Assembly: GCA_963743275.1 (NCBI GenBank)
Contig: CAVUPB010000006.1
Span: 372,001-436,000 of the forward strand
Length of the DNA stretch: 64,000 nucleotides
Direction: 5' to 3'
Source of the DNA: JALYLC01 sp963743275
GTDB lineage: Bacteria > Actinomycetota > Thermoleophilia > Gaiellales > JALYLC01
A program made the translations under genes and the position numbers. The notes under the pieces are model-generated. The model saw nothing but the letters and a program-made list of their open reading frames with translations. It was not told where the DNA came from and searched no databases. Below, in pieces: positions 24,648 through 35,598 of the stretch (the first letter of the stretch is position 1; every line of letters starts with the position of its first letter).

Positions 24648-26117
24648 TCAGGAAGCCGCATCGAGCACCGCCTTCATGACCTCGCGCGCGATCGGCGCGG
24701 CGGCCTGGCCACCGTACTGGCGCGTGCGCTCGACGACGACGGCGAGGGCGACCTGGGGCGCGTCGGCGGGCGCGAGCGCGATGAACCACGCGTCCAGCTC
24801 CCCGTTGCGGCCCGTCTGGGCGGTACCGGTCTTGCCGGCGATCTGCACGCCCGGGATCTGCGCCGCGGTGCCCGTGCCCTCGTCGACGACGTGCTTCATC
24901 ATCTCGACGACCGCGGCCGCGGTGCCCGGGCTGAAGGCCTGGCCGAGGCTCGCGTTGTGGCGCTCGTAGCGCAGCGCGCCGCTCGGCGAGCGCACGCGAT
25001 CGACGAGCGTCGGGCGCATCACGACACCGCCGTTCGCGAACGCGGCCGCGACCATCGCCATCTGCATCGGCGTCACCACGAGGTTGGCCTGGCCGATCGC
25101 CGTGCGCGCCGGGTCGATCGGCGCGTTCGGCGAGAGCAGCCGGTCCGTGCCCGGGCGCACCGTGCCCGAGGCCTTGAGCTGATCGGTCGGGTAGTCGAGC
25201 GCCGGTATCGAGTAGAAGCCGAGGCGCTGGAGCGCGCGCGTGAGCTGCGGACAGCGCGCCCGGCCGCCGCACAGCTCCGACCCGAGGCGCGCGAACACGC
25301 TGTTGATCGAGTGCGTGAGCGCGAACGAGAGGTCGAAGCGCCCGCCGAAGCGCTCGCCCGAGTCGTTGTAGATCTTCTTGCCGTACTCCTCGAAGTAGCC
25401 CGGGTCGGTGAAGCGGCTGGCGGCGTCGTACTTGCCGCTCTCGAGCGCGAGCGCCGCGATCACCGGCTTGATCGACGAGCCCGGCGGGTAGAGGCCCTGG
25501 GTCGCGCGGTTCACGAGCGCCGAGCCGGTGGCGGGCAGCGAGCCCTGGACGGCGCGGTTGGGGTCGAAGCTCGGCCACGAGGCGCTCACGAGCACGCGGC
25601 CGGTGCGCGGCTCGATCGCGAACACCGCCCCGGGCTTGCCGGTCGCCGCGAGCGCGCTCATGGCCGTGCGCTGCGCGGCCGGCAGCAGCGAGAGCTGCAC
25701 GTCGTCGCCGGTCACCGCGCCGCCCGCGAGCGAGTGGAGCTCGCTCTCGAGCGCGCCGCCGAGGTCGGTGTGGGCTCCGACGAGGTAGTCGTTGGCCGAG
25801 CGCTCGACGCCCGCGCGGCCGTCGGTCGCCGACGAGTAGCCGACGAGGTGGGCGAACATCTTGCGCGTCGGATAGCGGCGCTCGTAGACGTGGCGGCCGT
25901 CCGCCGTCGTCGCGGCGCGGTTGACGGCGAGCTTCGTGCCGTCGGCGGCGATGATCAGCCCGCGCTTGATCGAGAGCTGCTGGATGATCTGGTGCGCGTT
26001 GTCGCGGCGCGCGGCCAGCGACGACTCGGCCCACAGCTGCCAGTACGCCGTGAACCCGAGCAGGAGCAGGAGCCCGCCGGCGAGCACCTTGTAGACGTGG
26101 CCGATCGCCCTGTTCAC
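24648..26117 (-). CDS. pbpA: Penicillin-binding protein (class B transpeptidase), PbpA-like
   Basis: This 489-residue membrane-anchored D,D-transpeptidase cross-links peptidoglycan. It has an N-terminal membrane helix (VLAGGLLLLLGFTAYW), a dimerisation-type region and a C-terminal transpeptidase domain. The three active-site motifs are SxxK (PGSSIKPV), SxN (HSINSVF) and KTG (AGKTGTAQTG). Length and order match PbpA of the actinobacterial ftsW-pbpA-pknB operon. The GTG start overlaps the ftsW stop (GTGA). Confidence 0.93.
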   Translation of the reverse strand: MNRAIGHVYKVLAGGLLLLLGFTAYWQLWAESSLAARRDNAHQIIQQLSIKRGLIIAADGTKLAVNRAATTADGRHVYERRYPTRKMFAHLVGYSSATDGRAGVERSANDYLVGAHTDLGGALESELHSLAGGAVTGDDVQLSLLPAAQRTAMSALAATGKPGAVFAIEPRTGRVLVSASWPSFDPNRAVQGSLPATGSALVNRATQGLYPPGSSIKPVIAALALESGKYDAASRFTDPGYFEEYGKKIYNDSGERFGGRFDLSFALTHSINSVFARLGSELCGGRARCPQLTRALQRLGFYSIPALDYPTDQLKASGTVRPGTDRLLSPNAPIDPARTAIGQANLVVTPMQMAMVAAAFANGGVVMRPTLVDRVRSPSGALRYERHNASLGQAFSPGTAAAVVEMMKHVVDEGTGTAAQIPGVQIAGKTGTAQTGRNGELDAWFIALAPADAPQVALAVVVERTRQYGGQAAAPIAREVMKAVLDAAS

Positions 26118-27431
26118 GCCTGCGCCTCGCGCCGCGCGCGGTCGGAGATCGCCAGCAGGAGCGCGAGCGCGATCCAGTTGGCGACGAGCGAGGAGCCGCC
26201 GTAGGACACGAACGGCAGCGTGATGCCCGTGAGCGGCGCCGCGCGCACGATGCCGCCGACGATCAGGAAGACCTGGAGGCCGAACGCGATCGTGAGCCCG
26301 GCGGCGAGCAGCTTGGAGAACCCGTCGCCCGCGAGGCTCGCGATCTTGAGGCCGCGCTCGACGACGAGCAGGTAGACGAGCAGCAGCGCGGCCACGCCCG
26401 CCAGGCCGGTCTCGTTGGCGATCGCCGCGTAGATGAAGTCGGTCTGGATCGCCGGCACGACCGGCGTGCCGCCGTTCGTCAGCAGGTACCCGCGGCCGAG
26501 CCCGGTCCCGAACGCGCCGCCGTCGGCGATCGCGTACAGGGCCTGCACGCTCTGGTAGCCGGAGCCGTAGACGTCCTGCCAGGGGTGCAGCCAGATGTCG
26601 ACGCGGTCGGTCACGTGCGGCACGAGGCGGAACGAGACGTACGCGCCGAGCGCGAACAGCGCGAGCCCGCCCACGACGTAGATGAGACGGCTCGTGGCGA
26701 GGTAGAGCATCGCCAGGAAGACGCCGAAGAAGAGCAGCGACGTGCCGAAGTCGTTCATCAGCACGAGCAGCGCGAGCGCGCCGCCGCCCATCAGCGCGAG
26801 CGGCGAGAGGTGCTTGAGCGGCGGCAGCCCGATGCCGAGGACGCGCCGCTCGCGGCTCGCGAGCAGCTCGCGCTTCTCGCGCAGGAACGCCGCCATGAAG
26901 AGCACGAGGCCGAGCTTCGCGAACTCGCCCGGCTGGAACGAGAGGCCACCGACGCGGATCCACACGCGGGCGCCGTTGACGACCGTGCCGGTCGCGTACG
27001 AGCTGGCGATGGTGATCGCGAGCGCTGCGAGCGAGGCGACGCCGAGCAGGTAGCGGTAGCGCTCGAGCGAGCGATAGTCCGAGAGCACCGCGAGCAGCGC
27101 GATGAAGCAGCCCACGCCCACGGCCAGCCAGATCGCCTGGTCGCGCGCGCGGGTCGGATCGAGCCGGTAGATCTCGACGATGCCGATGGCCACGAGCAGG
27201 CCGGCGGCGGGCAGCAGCACGGGATCGGCGTCGGGCAGCGCGACGCGCAGCGCGACGTGGGCGATCCCGAGCAGCGCCGAGGAAGGCCGCGGCGTAGGTC
27301 AGCGAGAGCGTCGAGACGACGCCCGAGCGCGCGACGAGCACGGACGTGAAGCCGACCGCGACGACCGCGGCGACGAGCAGCAGCAGACCGAGCTCGCGAT
27401 TGCGGCTCGAGCGCAGGCCGACGGCGCTCAC
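26114..27431 (-). CDS. FtsW/RodA-type SEDS glycosyltransferase, one frameshift
   Basis: This is a polytopic SEDS-family peptidoglycan polymerase with about ten to twelve helices. Typical stretches are LSFQPGEFAKLGLVLFMA, NDFGTSLLFFGVF and PLTGITLPFVSYGGSSLVAN. The N-terminus, from the GTG at 27431 (SRNRELGLLLL), is in a different frame from the rest. A single extra base near 27277 breaks it, and removing it restores 438 residues. An internal start at 27220 would lose two to three helices. It pairs with the downstream PBP, the usual SEDS-bPBP couple, and overlaps both neighbours by GTGA. Whether the division (FtsW) or elongation (RodA) role applies is not decidable here. Confidence 0.85.
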
Positions 27432-28751
27432 GGCTCTGTCTGCTCGAGCCGCGCGACGAGGGACCGCGCCGACTCGCTCGAGCGCAGATGGTGGTCGAAG
27501 AGGTGCCGCCGGCGCGCGGCCGGCAGGGTCGCTGCCGCGATGCGGCTGCGATGCACGAGCGTGAAGAGCTTCACCCCGCCGCCGAGGTCGTAGGGGATGC
27601 CCTGGTAGACCGCGACCTTGCCCGTCTGCGGATCGACGCCGACGAAGTGCGACCAGCGCAGGCCGATCAGCGCAGCCCAGAGCACGCACAGCATGAGGGC
27701 GCAGACCGCGGCGAAGACGCCGAGGCGGCGGGCGCGCCCGCGGCGGCGCACCGGCGTCCCGCTGCCGAAGCCGGTCACGACCGGCGGCACGGTGATGAGC
27801 GTCTCGCCGGCGTGCGGCAGCGGCGCCGGGACCGGCCGCGACGACAGGGGCTCGACGCGCTCGGGCTCCTCGTGCGCCGGCGGCTCCGGCAGCGCGAGCG
27901 CGACGGCCGTCGCCTCGGGCGTGGGCGCGGGCTCGGGCTCGGGCTCCGGGCGCCGGCTCCGGCGGAGGCGCGACCGCCTCGAGCGCGACGGTCGGGATCA
28001 GGTCACCGGTCTCCTCCCCGGGCTCCGGCTCGCTCTCGCCGTCCTCGGCCTCGAGCCGGAAGGCGACGGCGGTGATGTTGTCCTCGCCGCCCGCGGCGTT
28101 GGCCGCGTCGACGAGCGCGCGCACGGCGGCGTCGAGATCGTCGTGCTCGGCCAGCGTGCGCGCGACCGCCGCGTCGTCGACGAAGCCGCTGAGGCCGTCC
28201 GTGCAGAGCAGGATCACGTCGCCCGCGCGCGCGGGCGTCGTCCAGACGTCGACGTCGACCTGCCAGTCGGCCCCGAGCGCCCGCGTGATGACCGAGCGCT
28301 GCGGGTGCTGGGCCGCCTCCTCGGGCGCCAGCGCGCCCGCGCGCACCCACTCGGCGACCAGCGAATGGTCGTCCGAGAGGCGCGTGAGCACGCCGCCGCG
28401 CCAGAGGTAGGCGCGCGAGTCGCCGACGTGGGCGAACGTGACCGCGCGAGCGCCCACGAGCGCGGCCGTGACCGTCGAGCCCATGCCCGAGGCGCGCGGA
28501 TCCGAGGTCGCGCGCTCGGCCACGCGCCGGTTCGCGAGGCGGATCGTCTCGACGAGGCGCTCCTCGTCGCTGCCCTGCGTGCCGAGCTCGCCGAGCGTCT
28601 GGACGGAGATCCGCGAGGCCAGCTCGCCCGCGAGCGCGCCGCCCATGCCGTCGGCGACGGCGAAGAGCGGCGGCTCGGCGTAGTACGCGTCCTCGTTCTT
28701 GCGCCGGACGCGTCCGGTGTGCGTTGCGGTGGCGAAGGCGGCGACGCGCAT
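27428..28751 (-). CDS. pstP: PP2C-family phosphatase PstP, one frameshift
   Basis: This is the partner phosphatase of the Ser/Thr kinases. The N-terminal PP2C domain (about 1-240) shows the metal-binding motifs RRKNEDAYY, VADGMGG, HVGDSRAYL, CTDGLSGFVDD and GGEDNITAV. A Pro/Glu-rich linker contains the break: one extra base near 27946, after which the frame resumes with a membrane helix (VFAAVCALMLCVLWAALIGL) and a short outside tail. Corrected length is 440 residues. The break is in a low-complexity repeat of GAG CCC codons, a usual site for sequencing error. It overlaps ftsW by GTGA and follows fhaB by 2 bp. Confidence 0.87.
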
Positions 28752-28753
28752 GC

Positions 28754-29218
28754 CTACTCCTCGTAGCGCAGCTCGGTCTCACCGATGCGCAGCTCGTCGC
28801 CGATTCGCAGGACGTGCTCGCCGGCCAGCGGAGCGCCGCCGACGAACGTGCCGTTCGTGGAGCCGAGGTCGCGCACGATGCGCTCCCCGTCGCGCACGAG
28901 CACGGCGCTGTGCCTGCTCGACGCGTACGGATCGCCCTCGAGCACGACGTCGTTCTCGGCGGCCCGGCCGAAGGCCACGTCGGAGTCGAGGCGCACGAGC
29001 GTCCCGGGCGGGTAGATGGGGCTCGAGAGCACGACGAGCCGCGGGCCGAGCGGGATGTCGCCCGCCGCGCCGTGGCGCGTCAGCCGGATCTCGGTCGCCG
29101 AGCCGGTCTCGGGTACCGCCCGCAGGTCGCGCGCCTGGATGCGCAGCACGCGCCACACGAACAGGAACAGCAGGATGACGAAGCCGGCCTTGAGGGCGAG
29201 CAGGAGCTGGTCGCTCAC
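28754..29218 (-). CDS. fhaB: FHA-domain protein FhaB
   Basis: This 154-residue protein has an N-terminal membrane helix (GFVILLFLFVWRVLRIQ) and a C-terminal FHA domain that binds phosphothreonine. The FHA core is VAFGRAAENDVVLEGD with the conserved Arg, then SSRHSAVL and DLGSTNGTFVGG. It matches FhaB/FipA of actinobacteria, which bridges PknB-phosphorylated partners to FtsZ/FtsQ. It starts at GTG 29218 in the operon between fhaA and pstP. Confidence 0.92.
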   Translation of the reverse strand: MSDQLLLALKAGFVILLFLFVWRVLRIQARDLRAVPETGSATEIRLTRHGAAGDIPLGPRLVVLSSPIYPPGTLVRLDSDVAFGRAAENDVVLEGDPYASSRHSAVLVRDGERIVRDLGSTNGTFVGGAPLAGEHVLRIGDELRIGETELRYEE

Positions 29219-29240
29219 GCGGCGCTCCCGTGGCCGGCGC

Positions 29241-30368
29241 TCATGTCGTGCGGCGCTCGAACGTGAGACGGCTGTTGCCCAGCGTGATGCGGTCGCCGTC
29301 GGCGAGCGGGTGCTCGCGCACGCGCCGCCCGTTCACGATCGTGCCATTCGTCGAGTCGAGGTCGATCAGCACGACGACCGGCCCGCGCCTGCGGATCTCG
29401 GCGTGCCGCCGCGAGACGTTGCGGTCGTCGAGCACGATGTCGCAGCCGGGCGCGCGCCCGATCTGCACGATGGAGGCCTCGATCAGCGTGCGCTGGCCGT
29501 CGTGCACGATCACGAGCTCCTCGTGCGGCTCGGGCCGCGTGATCATCGTCGCCTCGAGCGGCGGCTCGGCCGGCAGCTCGAACGCGGCCGGCGCGACCGG
29601 GGCCGGCGGCTCCGCGACGGGCGGCTCCGCGACGGGCGCGGGCGGCGGCACATCCGGAACGGCCGGCGGCGCGGCAGGCGCATCCGGCAGCGGCGCGAGC
29701 GGCGGCGGGCCGGGGATCGGCACGGGCACCACCGGAGGCGTGGGGAAGCCGCCGGGCAGCGGATCGCCGAGCCCGGGTGCATCCGGATCGAGCGGGAACG
29801 CGGGGAAGCCGCCGGGCAGGGGCGCCGAGGGGTCGGGGTCGAGCGGGGAGCGCACGGGCGCCTCGGGCTCGGCGAGCGGCACCGCCGGCACCTGGTAGAC
29901 CGTCTCGGGCTCGGGCTCGGGCGCGACGGGCGGCGGCGGAGGCGGCGGGGGCGGCGCGCTCGCCGGCTGCGCCATGGGCTCGTCGACCGGGGCGTCGTCG
30001 TCGCGCACGAGCGCGGTCGAGATGCCGAAGATGCCGGTGTGCAGGGACGACTCGGTCTCGAAGCGCACGCGCGGCCGGGTCGGCATGACATAGCCCGCAC
30101 GGCGGGCGTGCTCGGCCAGATAGCTCGCGAGCTCGTTGCGGAGCGAGGCCTCGAACTCGGCGAAGCGCGTGCGATCGCGCGGGCTCAGGAAGATCGTGTA
30201 CTCGTTCGGCGCGTAGGTCTGGGTGACCGACACGACCTTGCCTTCCTCGAGCTCCTTGGCGAGCTTGCGTGCAAGCTCGACCGGAGCCACGCTGGCGCGG
30301 AAGAGGCGGCCGACCGACCCTTCGACGACCCGCTCGAGTCGGCTCTCGATGCTGCGCAGGATGCCCAA
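29241..30368 (-). CDS. fhaA: FHA-domain protein FhaA with DUF3662 N-terminus
   Basis: This 375-residue protein has three parts. The N-terminal domain of about 125 residues (ESRLERVVEGSVGRLF, LSPRDRTRFAEFEASL) matches the FhaA N-terminal domain DUF3662. A long Pro/Ala/Glu linker with repeated PLPGGFP segments follows. The C-terminal FHA domain (VQIGRAPGCDIVLDDRNVSRR, DLDSTNGTIVNGRR) ends the protein. FhaA binds phosphorylated MviN/MurJ-type partners in mycobacteria. The start is a TTG at 30368 behind a very good GGAGGAG site. No ATG or GTG fits the conserved N-terminus. Confidence 0.9.
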   Translation of the reverse strand: MGILRSIESRLERVVEGSVGRLFRASVAPVELARKLAKELEEGKVVSVTQTYAPNEYTIFLSPRDRTRFAEFEASLRNELASYLAEHARRAGYVMPTRPRVRFETESSLHTGIFGISTALVRDDDAPVDEPMAQPASAPPPPPPPPPVAPEPEPETVYQVPAVPLAEPEAPVRSPLDPDPSAPLPGGFPAFPLDPDAPGLGDPLPGGFPTPPVVPVPIPGPPPLAPLPDAPAAPPAVPDVPPPAPVAEPPVAEPPAPVAPAAFELPAEPPLEATMITRPEPHEELVIVHDGQRTLIEASIVQIGRAPGCDIVLDDRNVSRRHAEIRRRGPVVVLIDLDSTNGTIVNGRRVREHPLADGDRITLGNSRLTFERRTT

Positions 30369-30369
30369 C

Positions 30370-32202
<1,833 letters not shown>

Positions 32203-32246
32203 CAGGAAGCCGTTCCCGGGGTGGGAGTGCGTGTGAGGTCGGGTGG

Positions 32247-32252
32247 TAGTAT
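32247..32252 (+). promoter_or_regulatory. -10 box (TAGTAT) for the CARDB gene
   Basis: TAGTAT lies in the 146-bp divergent spacer and would give a leader of about 90 nt ahead of the start at 32349. Confidence 0.35.
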
Positions 32253-32348
32253 CGGCGCGTCCTGCAAGGGCTCTGACATCCGGAGCGGCCCGGTGGAGGC
32301 GCGGTTGGCGCCGGCCGGGCGAGATCGTCGTTCGCCAGGGGAATCGCG

Positions 32349-33470
32349 CTGTCCTTCTTCGAAGAGTTCGATCTCGACGACGGCCCCCAGACGGAGGAGC
32401 ATCCGCCGGCGTCGGGACGCGGGCGGCGCGGGGGCCTCGGAGGCGGCGGCAGCGGCCCCGACATGCGGCGCATCCTGCCCGTCGTCGGCGTCGTGGTGCT
32501 CGTGCTCGTGCTGGGCTTCGTGGTGCTCGGGTCCTGCGGCGGCTCGTCGAAGGCCGACAAGTACCGCTCGTACGTCGCGGACGTGAACTCCGTCGCGCGC
32601 CAGTCGAACGCCGACGCCAAGACGCTCGACGCCGCGCTCTACAACCAGGAGCTGACGCCCAGCCAGCTGATCGCGCGCGTCGGCACGCTGATCCCGCGCG
32701 CGAGCGCCGCCGAGACGACCGCCGCCGCGCTCAAGCCGACCGGCACGATCAAGCAGCAGGGGCTGCAGCGCTACCTGCTGCAGTCGCTGCAGTACCGCAC
32801 GCTGGCGCTGCAGGATCTGCGGCAGGCGCTCAAGACCGCGTTCGCGGGCGCCGCGAACACCCCGGCCACCGAGACGCAGCGCAAGGCGGTCGCGGGGGCC
32901 TACAGCGAGCTCATCGCCTCCGACGTGGTCTTCGCCGCCAGCTTCCAGCGCCCCGCCGAGGCGGTGCTCAAGCAGGAGAAGGTGACGGACGCGCCGCTCA
33001 CGCCCTCGCTCTGGAGCCTCTCGCCCGAGCTCGCGAATCCGTCCGAGAACAGCAACGGGCTCTGGATCGAGTCGGTGCGCGACGCGGGCTCGACGAGCCC
33101 GTGCGCAAGCGGCGTGATCGGCACGTCGATCGACGAGGTGAAGGCGAACGGCAAGACGCTCCAGCCCGGAACCGCCACCGGCGGCCCGGTCACGACCGTG
33201 CAGCTCAAGATCCCGAGCACGTTCACGGTCACGGTCGCGAACCACGGCAACTGCCCGGTGCGGGGCATCGAGGTGCATCTCATCGAGGGCACCGAGCCGC
33301 AGCAGAACCAGAAGATCAAGTCGCTCCTGCCGAGCGAGAGCGTGAAGCGGACGTTCCCGGCCACCGGCAACCCGGGCGAGGCCAAGATCGACGTCGCCGT
33401 ACCCCCCGTCAGCGGCGAGCAGAACACCGCGAACAACCACTACATCTACCACGTCACCTTCCAGAGCTAG
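32349..33470 (+). CDS. Membrane-anchored CARDB-domain protein, probable CTG start
   Basis: A short acidic cytoplasmic N-terminus (SFFEEFDLDDG) and a Gly/Arg linker precede one membrane helix (VVGVVVLVLVLGFVVLG, around residue 45). A helical outside region and a C-terminal CARDB-like immunoglobulin fold (TVTVANHGNCPVRGIEVHL) with a NTANNHYIYHV ending follow. The first ATG in frame (32463) would drop the acidic N-terminus. A CTG at 32349 with AGGGGA 6 nt upstream fits better and gives 373 residues. The exported domain suggests an adhesion or envelope role. It leads a small operon with the DUF4446 gene. Confidence 0.7.
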   Translation: MSFFEEFDLDDGPQTEEHPPASGRGRRGGLGGGGSGPDMRRILPVVGVVVLVLVLGFVVLGSCGGSSKADKYRSYVADVNSVARQSNADAKTLDAALYNQELTPSQLIARVGTLIPRASAAETTAAALKPTGTIKQQGLQRYLLQSLQYRTLALQDLRQALKTAFAGAANTPATETQRKAVAGAYSELIASDVVFAASFQRPAEAVLKQEKVTDAPLTPSLWSLSPELANPSENSNGLWIESVRDAGSTSPCASGVIGTSIDEVKANGKTLQPGTATGGPVTTVQLKIPSTFTVTVANHGNCPVRGIEVHLIEGTEPQQNQKIKSLLPSESVKRTFPATGNPGEAKIDVAVPPVSGEQNTANNHYIYHVTFQS

Positions 33471-33482
33471 CGACGCCCGCTG

Positions 33483-33962
33483 ATGAGCGCCGATCGCCTG
33501 CTCGCGCTCGCAGCCCTCGTGATCGCGCTGGCCGGGCTCGGGCTGGCGCTGTGGGTCGTCGTCTGGATGCGCCGCGTGCGGCGCGCCCAGAGCGCCTTGC
33601 TCTCGGGCGGCCCCGTCGCCGATCTCGTCGAGTTCGCCGTGGGCATGCAGGCCCGGCAGGAGCACGTCGAGCGGCGCGCCGACGAGCTCACGGCGCAGGT
33701 CGCGCAGGCGGGCGACGACGTGGGCGCCGCGTTGCAGCGCGTGGGCCTGCAGCGCTTCGACGCCTATGACGGCGCCGAGGGCCTGCAGTCGAGCGCGCTC
33801 GCGCTGCTCGACGCGCGCGGCGACGGCATCGTCGTGAGCACGATCCAGGACGCGGGCAGCGCGCGGGTGTACGTCAAGCGCGTGCGCGCGGGCGCCGCGG
33901 CCGACGTCGCGCTCGGCCCCGAGGAGCAGGCGGCCGTCGCGGCCGCCCGCCCGGGTGCCTAG
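33483..33962 (+). CDS. DUF4446-family membrane protein
   Basis: This 159-residue protein has one N-terminal membrane helix (LALAALVIALAGLGLALWVVVW) and a coiled-coil-prone segment (RQEHVERRADELTAQVAQ). The DUF4446 signature ends it: FDAYDGAEGLQSSALALLDARGDGIVVSTI, then RVYVKRV. The function of the family is not known. It starts 12 bp after the CARDB gene, so the two are probably co-transcribed. Confidence 0.82.
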   Translation: MSADRLLALAALVIALAGLGLALWVVVWMRRVRRAQSALLSGGPVADLVEFAVGMQARQEHVERRADELTAQVAQAGDDVGAALQRVGLQRFDAYDGAEGLQSSALALLDARGDGIVVSTIQDAGSARVYVKRVRAGAAADVALGPEEQAAVAAARPGA

Positions 33963-34040
33963 GAGCGGGCGGCGCGGGCCCGCCGCAATGGTCGCGAAAG
34001 GGCATTCTGGTACCGTTCCGACGGCAGATCCGGAGGCTCG

Positions 34041-34553
34041 ATGACAGGGCAGGTGCTCGTTCTCAACGCGACCTACGAGCCACTCAACGTGTGCTCGCTG
34101 CGGCGCGCGTGCGTGCTCCTGCTGAAGTCCAAGGCCGAGCTCGTGGACGCACTCGAGCGCCCGCTGCGCTCGGCCAGCGCCTCGCTCCCCTACCCCGTCG
34201 TGATCCGCCTCCTGTCGTACGTGCGGCGGCCGCGCGCCGCGGCGCGGCGCATCACCCGGCGCGCGGTGTTCGCCCGCGACGGCCACGTCTGCCAGTACTG
34301 CGGCGTCGAGGGCGTCCGCCTCACCGTCGACCACGTGCTGCCGCGCTCGCGCGGCGGCCCCTCGAGCTGGGACAACGCCGTCACCGCGTGCGCCCCGTGC
34401 AACCTGCGCAAGGGCGACCGGCTGCCGCACGAGATCGGCATGCGCCTGCGCAGCAAGCCGCGGCCGCCCTCGCCGAGCCTGTTCCTGACGCTGCAGGCGA
34501 CCGAGGTCCCGCACGCCTGGCTCGACTACCTGCCGCGGCAGCGCGTCCACTGA
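34041..34553 (+). CDS. HNH endonuclease
   Basis: This 170-residue protein of the HNH family has a zinc-finger-supported beta-beta-alpha metal site: FARDGHVCQYCG (first Cys pair), TVDHVLPRSRGG (catalytic His) and WDNAVTACAPCNLRKGDR (Asn and second Cys pair). The N-terminus (VLVLNATYEPLNVCSLRRA) is that of the widespread stand-alone actinobacterial type, found in genomes without phage context. It probably nicks DNA, but its cellular role is not established. An ATG with a GGAGG-type site starts it. Confidence 0.92.
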   Translation: MTGQVLVLNATYEPLNVCSLRRACVLLLKSKAELVDALERPLRSASASLPYPVVIRLLSYVRRPRAAARRITRRAVFARDGHVCQYCGVEGVRLTVDHVLPRSRGGPSSWDNAVTACAPCNLRKGDRLPHEIGMRLRSKPRPPSPSLFLTLQATEVPHAWLDYLPRQRVH

Positions 34554-34564
34554 CCGCCCTGCCG

Positions 34565-35563
34565 ATGGATGACGAGGCCGAGCTCGTCGCGCTGCGCCGG
34601 CGCGTGCGCGAGCTGGAGGCGCTCGAGTCGGTGGCGCAGGCGGCCCGGGCGCCGGTCGAGCTCGACGAGGCGCTCACCGCGCTCGTCGAGTCGGCAGCCG
34701 CGTCGCTGCACGCCGACGTGTGCGCGCTCGAGGTGGCGAGCACCCGGGGGGCGCGCGGGGAGATCGCGTTCCGCAGCAGCGCCGCCGGCCCGAGCGACGA
34801 GGAGCTCGGCGGACTCGCCGCGCTCGCGCCCCACCATGCGGAGGGGCGGCTGGCGATCCCACTGCCGACGCGGCGCGGGGCGCACGGCGCGCTCGTGGCC
34901 TGGCGCTCGCGCCCGGGCGAGTTCAGCGCCCGCGAGCTGGAGCTCGCCGAGGCCGCGGCCGCGCACGCCGCGACCGTGCTGGCCGGCGCGCGCGGAGCCA
35001 TGCGCGGGCTGTTCGCGCGCGAGGTGCACCACCGCGTCAAGAACAACCTGCAGACCGTCGCCTCGCTCCTGCGCCTGGCCGCGAGCGGCGACGTCGACCC
35101 GAAGCGCGCGTTGCGCGACTCGATCGGCCGCGTGCTCGCGATCGCCGAGGTGCACGACCTGCTGACGGCGCGGCGCGACGAGGACGTCGACAGCGCCGAC
35201 CTGGTGCGGCGCCTGTGCGGGATGCTGCGCGGCACCCTCGACGGCACGCTCGAGGCGGGCCCGCTGGCGCCCATCGTGCTCGCGCCCGAGCGCGCCACGG
35301 CGCTCGCGCTCGTGCTCTGCGAGCTGGCCGCCAACGCGATCGAGCACGGCGGCGGGCACGCCTACATCGAGCTGCGGCGCGACGGGGCGTTCGTCGAGCT
35401 GACCGTCTCCGACCACGGCCATGGCCCTCCGCCGCCGACGGGCACGCCGGGCCAGGGCCTCTCGATCGCGCGCGCCCTCGTCGAGGTCGACCTCGGCGGC
35501 AGCCTGCGCTTCGAGCAGGACGGCGGCGTGCGCGCGATCGTGCGCTTCCCATTCGTGCGCTGA
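34565..35563 (+). CDS. pdtaS: PdtaS-like sensor histidine kinase
   Basis: This 332-residue cytosolic kinase has a GAF-like sensory half (about 20-145). A HisKA_2 dimerisation domain follows with the phospho-acceptor His in REVHHRVKNNLQTVASLLRL. The HATPase domain has its N-box CELAANAIEHG and G-box GTPGQGLSIARAL. This is the PdtaS type that pairs with an ANTAR regulator, and such a regulator gene follows by 35 bp. PdtaS lacks membrane helices, as here. The signal is unknown; in mycobacteria the pair governs metal and nutrient responses. Confidence 0.88.
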   Translation: MDDEAELVALRRRVRELEALESVAQAARAPVELDEALTALVESAAASLHADVCALEVASTRGARGEIAFRSSAAGPSDEELGGLAALAPHHAEGRLAIPLPTRRGAHGALVAWRSRPGEFSARELELAEAAAAHAATVLAGARGAMRGLFAREVHHRVKNNLQTVASLLRLAASGDVDPKRALRDSIGRVLAIAEVHDLLTARRDEDVDSADLVRRLCGMLRGTLDGTLEAGPLAPIVLAPERATALALVLCELAANAIEHGGGHAYIELRRDGAFVELTVSDHGHGPPPPTGTPGQGLSIARALVEVDLGGSLRFEQDGGVRAIVRFPFVR

Positions 35564-35586
35564 CTCGGCGGCGGCGCCTCATCGAC

Positions 35587-35592
35587 TAGCCT
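35587..35592 (+). promoter_or_regulatory. -10 box (TAGCCT), probable leaderless promoter
   Basis: TAGCCT lies 6 nt before the response-regulator ATG at 35599, so this gene may be transcribed apart from the kinase gene. Confidence 0.4.
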
Positions 35593-35598
35593 CCCCGG

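Noticed and set aside
24648..28751. A single open frame of 1367 codons on the minus strand
   Set aside because: It is PstP (5' part) and PBP sharing a frame, with an out-of-frame reading of FtsW between. The middle has no protein character, so it was split into three genes.
29500..30000. PLPGGFP and Pro-rich repeats in fhaA as a tandem-repeat locus
   Set aside because: They are a low-complexity linker between two known domains, normal for FhaA, and the repeat copies are few and imperfect.
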